A stretch of DNA of 12,845 bases from Pavlovales sp. CCMP2436. Its lineage: Eukaryota; Haptophyta; Pavlovophyceae; Pavlovales. A program made the translations under genes and the position numbers. The stretch spans positions 55,760 through 68,604 of the forward strand of contig MU631383.1 of NCBI GenBank assembly GCA_026770615.1. The letters run 5' to 3'. Positions 8,082-12,845 of the stretch are shown piece by piece; position 1 is the first letter of the stretch, and every line of letters begins with the position of its first letter. The notes beneath the pieces were generated by a model. The model worked only from the letters and a program-made list of their open reading frames with translations, was not told the DNA's origin and ran no database searches.

Positions 8082-8124
8082 TAAGATGGTCTTCCCCTGT
8101 CAGGGGGTGACCTGAGCCATAGCC
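8082..8124 (-). repeat. right inverted repeat of ~3-kb element
   Basis: Exact reverse complement of 5134-5146 (8082-8094) and of 5093-5120 (8097-8124), with only two bases between the blocks instead of 13. The extra 11 bases on the left may be a later insertion or a deletion here. Confidence 0.85.
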
Positions 8125-8143
8125 CAGACACCAGCTTTAATCC
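8125..8143 (+). repeat. dispersed 19-bp repeat, diverged copy
   Basis: CAGACACCAGCTTTAATCC differs by two bases from 12219-12237 (CAGACGCCAGCTTGAATCC), which is one arm of the inverted repeat 11520-11555/12204-12239. It abuts the right inverted repeat of the ~3-kb element, linking the two repeat systems. Confidence 0.7.
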
Positions 8144-8184
8144 AGGGGTTATCTTAATTTCGTCTTAGTCATGTCAGATCGTAA

Positions 8185-8200
8185 CCATGCTGAGCCGCTA
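8185..8200 (+). repeat. dispersed 16-bp repeat, copy 2
   Basis: CCATGCTGAGCCGCTA, identical and in the same orientation to 5025-5040; followed by a short TATATATA run, as is the related site at 12250-12262. Confidence 0.85.
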
Positions 8201-8385
8201 TATATATTCTAGTAACTAACCGAACTTTTACTTTTAGTCATTAGTGGACGGACATGCCGCGATGTGCATCACACTGCGGATGGCAGGACAGACTATAGGC
8301 GGGCAATATTGCAGTAGTAATGTCACAATCAGACTCAATTGTGCTGCATGCGGGTGCAAGTTGGCTCGAGCAGTGACCGGGTGCT

Positions 8386-9231
8386 TCATATCTTCGAGCG
8401 CTTCTCCTCGGCGTAGCGCGGCGGCTCGTCATCGGTCCCGACGGCCTGTGCTCCGTCGAAGATGACGATCGCCTGCACTAGCTCGACAGCGTGGGACGGC
8501 TGTGAAGCGTCGGAGTGCATCATCTGCGTGCCCTGCCGGCGCAGCGGCCGCAACTTGCCTTCGCGCCAGAGCCTGCCCAAGAGGAGCACCGCGGCACCCG
8601 CCAAGAGGACCAGCGCAGCGATCGCGCCCGTCGAGCCGTCCGAGGAGTCGGTACCTCGAAGCGCTACGATGGCGCCGGAAGAGTTCCTCCAATCGGGAGA
8701 CCAGACCTCCCCTTCCGAGCGCCCGCTTCCCGCCGAAGCCTTGTCGCGCACACCGTCGCCGCTGATCAGCACGGGTTCGAGTGGCAAGGGCGGCAGGCTC
8801 GGCGGTGGCAGTGGGCTCGGCGGCGGCGGCGGCGGCGGCGGTAGCGTAGACGGCGGCGACGGTGACGGCCTCACAGGCGAAGCAGTGATGACGACGCGCG
8901 CCCTGCCCGCAGGGTCGAGGGCGAACCAGGTGTCCGTGCTGCGGTCGAGTCGGACTGATGCGCGCGCAGAACCAATGCGATCGTGCGCTGAGACGCGGTC
9001 GTAGTCGTACACTTCGAGCTCGAGCGTGGTCGTCAAATTCGGCAGGTGTACGCACCAGTTCCAATGGGGCTCGAGCGAGTCGAGGACGACGGGCGACTCA
9101 TGCACCGCGCCGCTCGGCCGCTCGGTGAGCCGCACGAAAGGGTCGGAGTGGTCGCCGAAGAAGCCGCTGTCGCTCTCCCGCAGCCCAGAGGCCTCGATGA
9201 CGCACACCTCAGCGCGAGGACCGTCCACCAT
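8386..9231 (-). CDS. C2-domain, Pro-rich, single-TM protein
   Basis: This encodes 281 residues from the ATG at 9231-9229. Residues 5-115 form a C2 domain: AEVCVIEASGL at the first strand, HSDPFVRL in loop 1, LEPHWNW, then LELEVYDYDRVSAHDRIG. Likely calcium ligands are present: D30 with D21 or D27 in loop 1, and D76, D78 and D84 in loop 3, the standard DxDxxxxxD spacing. C2 domains of this kind bind acidic phospholipids with calcium. Residues 119-150 are a Ser/Pro linker with a run of eight prolines. Residues 201-222 are a TM helix, and the 59-residue tail starts basic and ends with PPRY (270-273), a PPxY-type WW-domain ligand. No signal peptide is visible in this exon. The frame is open for 33 more codons upstream, so an N-terminal exon may be missing. 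From about residue 143 to 235 it is paralogous to the gene at 3028-3465. A role in calcium-regulated membrane attachment or fusion is inferred. Confidence 0.75.
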   Translation of the reverse strand: MVDGPRAEVCVIEASGLRESDSGFFGDHSDPFVRLTERPSGAVHESPVVLDSLEPHWNWCVHLPNLTTTLELEVYDYDRVSAHDRIGSARASVRLDRSTDTWFALDPAGRARVVITASPVRPSPSPPSTLPPPPPPPPSPLPPPSLPPLPLEPVLISGDGVRDKASAGSGRSEGEVWSPDWRNSSGAIVALRGTDSSDGSTGAIAALVLLAGAAVLLLGRLWREGKLRPLRRQGTQMMHSDASQPSHAVELVQAIVIFDGAQAVGTDDEPPRYAEEKRSKI

Positions 9232-9340
9232 GCCTGTCAAGCTGTCGAGCGCGAGGCTGCGGTGGTTGAGAGAGCTGATGAGCCGACCCGGCCCCGTCCG
9301 CCTTCTCTTGACGCTTGAGTTTTGAAATGGAGCGCCTCAT
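9209..9340 (-). other. possible uORF overlapping the C2 gene start
   Basis: An ATG at 9340-9338 opens a 43-codon frame (MRRSISKLKRQEK..., basic and Gln/Pro-rich) that ends with TGA at 9211-9209, 21 bases inside the C2 gene and in a different frame. If the mRNA starts upstream of 9340, this would be an overlapping upstream ORF that could damp translation of the C2 protein. A spliced 5' exon is the alternative; no transcript start is known. Confidence 0.25.
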
Positions 9341-9531
9341 GTTGAGCCTTGGTGGATGCTTCAGCGCGGGCAACGGCGGGGCGCGTGTCCCAGCGCGGGC
9401 TGCTCGGTGCCCCCCCACCGCCCCCACCACCCGTAGCAGAACCGCAGCCCGTAACCGGCCGAGTAGCAGCCGACACTTGGGCTTCCTTAGTCTAACAGTA
9501 ACTGCGAACGGCGCGTTGTCACCGGAACTCG
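9341..9531. other. GC-rich spacer, no gene assigned
   Basis: GC-rich sequence between the putative uORF and the first MITE copy, with C-runs near 9411-9430. Short frames are open on both strands but none has a recognisable domain or a supported start. Confidence 0.4.
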
Positions 9532-9533
9532 TA

Positions 9534-9700
9534 CAGGGGATCGCGGGCAATAAGAAGGGCGAATTTTGAGCTTGAGGCTGAGCTTCTTAGCAAATTACAT
9601 ACAAACAATGCTTAAATTTGCTTAAATTGCATTCAAACAATGCAACAAAACGAGGCTCAGCTTCGTATCATCACGGCTTCTTATTGCCCGCGACACCCTG
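9534..9700 (+). mobile_element. 167-bp TA-flanked MITE, copy 1
   Basis: The ends CAGGGGATCGCGGGCAATAA and the reverse complement of TTATTGCCCGCGACACCCTG form terminal inverted repeats of about 24 bp with two mismatches. TA lies at both outer edges (9532-9533 and 9701-9702), fitting Tc1/mariner-type TA target duplication. Inside, a 15-base ACATACAAACAATGC-like sequence occurs twice in tandem order, flanked by GAGGCTGAGCTTC and GAGGCTCAGCTTC. There is no coding capacity, so it is non-autonomous. A second copy lies 629 bp downstream in the same orientation. Confidence 0.9.
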
Positions 9701-9702
9701 TA

Positions 9703-10327
9703 GCTAACCTGCACAAAACTTGACTTGTTGAGTTTACAGTCCGGCGAGCGGCCGAAAAACCGGGCACTTACTGATAAACTACCAGCACCGCATACAAAGT
9801 TCATAGTTATCATTGTCCCAAGTTTAGCTAGGCCTAAGTTGAGCGCCCGCAGCCGTAGCGCCGCCGTCCGCCTGATCTACATATTTACTTGACGCCGCGG
9901 AGTTATTTTCATTTACGTTCAACGGTCGACAAACTCCCTAAGCTGGAGCCAATTCTCGGTTTATGTTGCGCCGCCGAATTCTTTCTTCCTCGAAGCTCGC
10001 GCGAGATCGGGCACGGACGGTAGCGCCCCCTCACCCGTATCTCAGTCTCACTCACAAACGCCCACCCGGCGAGCAGCTACGGCTACGACCGTCGCGCCTA
10101 GTGTCTGTAAGGTATAAGCTAGTTATATTGTAATTTTGCAGATATGGTGTCACGCCGAGCCGGGCGGGAACCACCTGACCTATAAAAAATAGATTTTGCG
10201 CGCCGCTTTTCGCCCGGCGATGGTAGCTGTATGTACTCAAACTCAGCGCACTTCAACTCCAGATCACGACACGTTTATACAGGGGATGATAAGTTCTCGT
10301 GTCGCCTCGGAGTGTTCATGTTGGCGT
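9703..10327. other. spacer between the two MITE copies
   Basis: Mixed composition; no gene supported. A TATAAAAAATAG stretch at about 10181-10192 resembles a TATA element but has no following gene that I can support. Confidence 0.5.
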
Positions 10328-10329
10328 TA

Positions 10330-10496
10330 CAGGGGATCGCAGGCAATAAGAAGGACGAATTTTGAGCTTGAGGCTGAGCTTCTTAGCAAATTACATACAA
10401 ACAATGCTCACATTTGCTTAAATTACATACAAACAATGCAAAATACCGAGGCTCAGCTTCTGAACACCACGGCTTCTTATTGCCCGCGACACCCTG
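10330..10496 (+). mobile_element. 167-bp TA-flanked MITE, copy 2
   Basis: Same length as copy 1 and about 92% identical by hand alignment (about 13 mismatches, no gaps). TA flanks lie at 10328-10329 and 10497-10498. The internal direct repeat ACATACAAACAATGC is perfect here but diverged in copy 1, so this copy is probably nearer the family consensus in the centre. Confidence 0.9.
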
Positions 10497-10521
10497 TATT
10501 TCGTCAGCGGCGAGCAACTCA

Positions 10522-10549
10522 ACAGTGCTGGACATGTGTCCAACACTGT
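10522..10549. repeat. 28-bp palindrome
   Basis: ACAGTGCTGGACA and TGTCCAACACTGT pair at 12 of 13 positions around a TG centre. It lies 24 bp downstream of MITE copy 2 and is not part of copy 1's surroundings. Confidence 0.8.
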
Positions 10550-10611
10550 CACCTACAGGTTCTTCACCTAGTAGATATGTCGTATCGCAGTATGAGTATA
10601 TGCGCTCGAAT

Positions 10612-10658
10612 GCACGCACGTGCGCTCGCACGGCACGCACGTGTGCTCGCACACGTGC
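10612..10658. repeat. tandem 21-bp repeat with three CACGTG boxes
   Basis: Units at 10612-10632 and 10633-10653 differ by two bases. CACGTG occurs at 10617-10622, 10638-10643 and 10652-10657. Bases 10637-10658 form a perfect hairpin with 10-bp arms (GCACGTGTGC) around TC. CACGTG is the core of the G-box/E-box bound by bHLH and bZIP factors, so a regulatory array is possible, but no adjacent gene is supported. Confidence 0.7.
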
Positions 10659-10854
10659 ACTGGGCGAGAGCTGTGCCGAAACTGCAAGTGTCGATAGCTT
10701 ATGTCGAATAGAGCCCTCCTTGACGGTCGGAGCCCACCGCGTGTGCCTCTCAGGTGCCTCTAGGGTCGACAACATATTTAATGTATCTAACATTTCCGAT
10801 TCTCAGCGTTCGGAAGCGAAAAGAAAGTCATGGTTCCCGAGGAGATACCAAAGA

Positions 10855-10911
10855 GTTAGTTGCAGATTCGTGAATGGGGCGGTGCCCCATTCACGAATAT
10901 ATGCAACTAAC
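10855..10911. repeat. long near-perfect foldback palindrome
   Basis: ATTCGTGAATGGGGC (10866-10880) pairs perfectly with GCCCCATTCACGAAT (10884-10898) around a 3-base GGT loop. After a 1-versus-3-base bulge, GTTAGTTGCA (10855-10864) pairs with TGCAACTAAC (10902-10911). Weaker complementarity continues outward to about 10836 and 10930 (GATACC against GGTACC, CCGAGG against CCTTCGG). This is a foldback element or the head-to-head joint of an inverted duplication. Confidence 0.9.
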
Positions 10912-10972
10912 ACCGCGGTACCACCTTCGGTTCTTGAGTTGCTAGAGTGGAGTTTCATCGATTTTTTTTCGA

Positions 10973-11296
10973 ATTTGCCCCCGGACTGGCCACTAATTTG
11001 GATTTTGACCCGGCGCTGGCGGCTAAATTTCAATGAAGCGGTAAGGGGTTCACCCAACATAAAAAATTTACCGGGTCACGGTTGGGTAGGGGGGTGACCC
11101 AATCTAAAAATAAAATTTCAGATTTGTCCTACAAACGAACAAGGGGGGCTCGGGGGAGGGGGTGGCGAGGGGGGGCTTTCAAAATGACGCGCGTAGAAAT
11201 ACATGCCCAATCCATGGCCACTGCACTGCCTTGATACACATTTTGTAGGCAAGGCCGGGCCAGAGCCCCACTGGCGGGGCTAAATGCTAGGCCATA
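10973..11296. other. spacer with G-rich tract and hairpin
   Basis: No gene is supported. It contains the G-quadruplex motif at 11143-11175 and a short hairpin AGCCCC (11264-11269) / GGGGCT (11276-11281). Confidence 0.5.
11143..11175 (+). other. G-quadruplex motif
   Basis: Four G-runs of 6, 5, 5 and 7 bases are separated by loops CTC, A and TGGCGA. This satisfies the usual G4 pattern with wide margin. Confidence 0.8.
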
Positions 11297-11297
11297 T

Positions 11298-11301
11298 AAT
11301 T

Positions 11302-11332
<31 letters not shown>

Positions 11333-11431
11333 TAGAAATAAATCATGATGAGGATGATGATGATGATGATATATATATATATAATAAACATATTATAATA
11401 TATATATGCATATATGTACGTATATATATAT

Positions 11432-11462
<31 letters not shown>

Positions 11463-11479
11463 ATATATATGTATATATG

Positions 11480-11512
<33 letters not shown>

Positions 11513-11516
11513 TACT
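11298..11516. repeat. compound microsatellite (TAA)n-(GAT)n-(AT)n
   Basis: A (TAA/ATA)n tract to about 11331 is followed by (GAT)n at about 11345-11370, then alternating AT with GT interruptions to about 11516. It ends directly at the left arm of the inverted repeat 11520-11555. Confidence 0.95.
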
Positions 11517-11519
11517 AAT

Positions 11520-11555
11520 AGGGATTCAAGCTGGCGTCTGACTGTTCTGAATGTT
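11520..11555 (+). repeat. 36-bp inverted repeat, left arm
   Basis: Exact reverse complement of 12204-12239 (begins AGGGATTCAAGCTGGCGTCT). Outside it the match continues imperfectly as TATATTACT, and the flanks then differ. The arms are 648 bp apart. Confidence 0.9.
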
Positions 11556-11604
11556 TTGCTGGTCTGAGCGCTGCGTCGCCCATTGCCTGCTGCGTGCCTC
11601 ATAT

Positions 11605-11610
<6 letters not shown>

Positions 11611-11652
<42 letters not shown>
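11611..11652. repeat. (TA)21 microsatellite
   Basis: Uninterrupted TA dinucleotides inside the 11520-12239 segment. Confidence 0.95.
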
Positions 11653-11657
<5 letters not shown>

Positions 11658-12148
11658 TTAGATAAATCTGCAGCGTTCTAGCATCATATATAAATAACTA
11701 AGTAGTTACGAGTCTGTATAAACCAAATAAAAATAGTTGCGCTGATAAAGTATCGAAAAAATTAATCGTAGCATTTATTTATATAATTGATTATTTTAAA
11801 TTAGGCGGGTGCAGCACCGCTGTAACATCACCGATCGCCGTAACAAAACCGCAGAGAGCACCACCGCCGCACGCGCTGCTAGAAATTCTTTTCAAAGTCA
11901 TCCCTTGACTTCGCAGGTGAGAATAGCCCATGGCCCCTTTCCGCACTTTCCCTCCGTACTGGCAACGGCGTGGTCGGTTTGCCAGTCGAATCGTTGAGTA
12001 GCCGGTGCCGTTCGACGTCCTCGTCGTTCGCGTGTACCTGAGATAGGGGGAAAAGAGACAGGCTGTCTAGTTAGGACGTCTGTAACCGGAAGACGGTCTC
12101 CCGGACGTGAGTCTAGGGCCATCTTGGAGCACACAGATACCGCCTCCA

Positions 12149-12164
12149 CCCCCCCCTCCCCCCC
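12149..12164. repeat. C-rich tract
   Basis: Runs of eight and seven C separated by one T, close inside the right arm of the 36-bp inverted repeat. A second tract with ten C lies at 12348-12357. Confidence 0.85.
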
Positions 12165-12203
12165 TGAGCCTGGTTACTTAATTATATGGGATATTATATA
12201 GCG

Positions 12204-12239
12204 AACATTCAGAACAGTCAGACGCCAGCTTGAATCCCT
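12204..12239 (-). repeat. 36-bp inverted repeat, right arm
   Basis: Exact reverse complement of 11520-11555. It includes CAGACGCCAGCTTGAATCC (12219-12237), which recurs with two changes at 8125-8143. Confidence 0.9.
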
Positions 12240-12249
12240 CTCAGTAATA

Positions 12250-12262
12250 TAGCGGCTCAGCA
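12250..12262 (-). repeat. dispersed TGCTGAGCCGCTA repeat, copy 3
   Basis: In minus sense this reads TGCTGAGCCGCTA, shared with 5028-5040 and 8188-8200. It lies 10 bp outside the right arm of the 36-bp inverted repeat. Confidence 0.75.
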
Positions 12263-12845
12263 GTTTGCAACAGGTCTGAGTCTTAGAGCTTCATGCCAAC
12301 AGGTAGGAGAGGAGGCGTTGGGCGGGGGTCGTAGCCAAGATTGGAGACCCCCCCCCCACCTCCCCCATCCCCACACACGCACACGCATACGCACCCAAGG
12401 TAGAGATAGGGAGATTATAAAGCGATTTATTCAATTCAAAACAGGCCTTAAAAAGAGAGAGTAGTAAGTTCTGTTTTCGACGCACCCGTGAGTATTAACG
12501 CACAGGCTGGAGCTCAAGCCCCCGGCTATCGAACAAAGCAATTAATTGATCAACTTAAATCAGGGCCCTTACAAACAAAAAAAACGCACCCGTGAGTATT
12601 GCCGTGTAGGCTGCAGTTGCCCCCCTGCTCTTCCGAAAATAGATTTGAGACCGTCCTCTATTCCCGGCTGCGAATCTTTTGTGACGTGTAAAATGACAAC
12701 ACCCACAACCTGTTATTATTGTAATGTGTGCGATTCATAACTTATTTTTTGGACAGTGTCGGACAGTAGTGGGAAGGCAGTACAAAGTACAATCTGCAAG
12801 CGCAAAAACTAAAAAAATAAGCTTTTTAAAAAAAAACTCATAACC
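12263..12845. other. repeat-rich end of window, no gene seen
   Basis: Contains a C10 run (12348-12357), a CA-rich stretch (about 12371-12393), a diverged direct repeat at 12480 and 12584, and A-runs near the end. Short frames exist but none is supportable. Confidence 0.5.
12480..12630 (+). repeat. diverged direct repeat, 104-bp spacing
   Basis: ACGCACCCGTGAGTATT is exact at 12480-12496 and 12584-12600, and each is followed by a diverged AGGCTG-AG-T-GCCCCC stretch. Two tandem units of about 104 bp are implied. Confidence 0.75.

Larger units (their letters stand above)
5093..8124. mobile_element. candidate DNA transposon bounded by inverted repeats
   Basis: About 3.0 kb enclosed by a split inverted repeat (28 + 13 bp, exact). 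It contains plus-strand coding only: a 146-residue ORF and a larger frame-broken gene with features of an uncharacterised transposase-like family. GC-rich coding is set between AT-rich ends (5160-5340 and 7920-8080). The inverted repeats may be subterminal, because identical direct 16-mers lie 52 bp outside on the left and 60 bp outside on the right. No simple target-site duplication is evident. The element is probably inactive, given the frameshifts in its main gene. Confidence 0.55.
11520..12239. mobile_element. candidate 720-bp inverted-repeat element
   Basis: Bounded by the 36-bp exact inverted repeats. The interior holds an (AT)n tract, AT-rich sequence to about 11800 and GC-richer sequence to about 12170 with C-runs. 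No gene is recognised in it. It has no clear target-site duplication, and the arms are related to the 19-bp repeat next to the ~3-kb element. A non-autonomous element or an inverted duplication are both possible. Confidence 0.5.

Noticed and set aside
5025..8200. LTR retrotransposon with CCATGCTGAGCCGCTA as LTR
   Set aside because: The direct repeat is only 16 bp, and there is no primer-binding site, protease, reverse transcriptase or integrase motif between the copies.
8462..9004. Plus-strand ORF with poly-Gly
   Set aside because: It is the complement of the Pro-rich linker of the C2 gene; the minus frame has a clear C2 domain and TM helix.
10612..10658. CRISPR-like repeat array
   Set aside because: Only two adjacent 21-bp units without spacers, in a eukaryotic context.
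10414..11097. 227-residue plus ORF
   Set aside because: It runs through half of MITE copy 2, the CACGTG array and the foldback palindrome, so its openness is incidental.
11284..11602. Ile/Tyr-rich ORFs
   Set aside because: They translate the compound microsatellite and have no protein-like composition.

Overview
The window looks like nuclear DNA from a eukaryotic microalga or similar protist. Coding-like blocks are strongly GC-rich with G/C third positions. They are separated by AT-rich spacers, long (AT)n, (TAA)n and (GAT)n microsatellites, foldback repeats and MITE-like elements. There is no operon structure, no Shine-Dalgarno logic, and no tRNA, rRNA or CRISPR signal. Ser/Pro-rich linkers in two membrane proteins would suit a haptophyte, green or pelagophyte-type alga, but the sequence does not fix the lineage. 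Introns are possible and cannot be settled here, so single-frame calls may be exons.

Layout. 1-900: weak coding-like blocks around an AT microsatellite. 905-1669: one long plus frame broken only by two TAG codons, probably a decayed gene. 2023-2685: a 663-bp MITE-like element with a perfect 25-bp terminal inverted repeat. 3028-3465 (minus): a small signal-peptide/Pro-rich/single-TM protein. 3470-4990: low-confidence sequence with a strong 16-bp hairpin and a possible minus-strand exon. 5093-8124: a roughly 3-kb segment bounded by inverted repeats, holding a small ORF (5371-5811) and a broken transposase-like gene (5817-7829). 8386-9231 (minus): a C2-domain/Pro-rich/TM protein whose C-terminal half is paralogous to the 3028-3465 protein. 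9534-9700 and 10330-10496: two copies of one 167-bp TA-flanked MITE. 10.5-11.2 kb: palindromes and a G-quadruplex motif. 11.3-12.3 kb: microsatellites and a 36-bp inverted repeat about 650 bp apart. The end of the window is simple and repeat sequence.

The best candidates for undescribed biology are two. First, the pair of membrane proteins that share one linker-TM-tail module but carry different N-termini: a secretory signal in one, a calcium-type C2 domain in the other. They flank the element. Second, the inverted-repeat-bounded element itself, whose gene carries a GHGKG motif, a Cys cluster and two likely beta-barrel segments. One of its frameshifts is explained exactly by a 7-bp tandem duplication.
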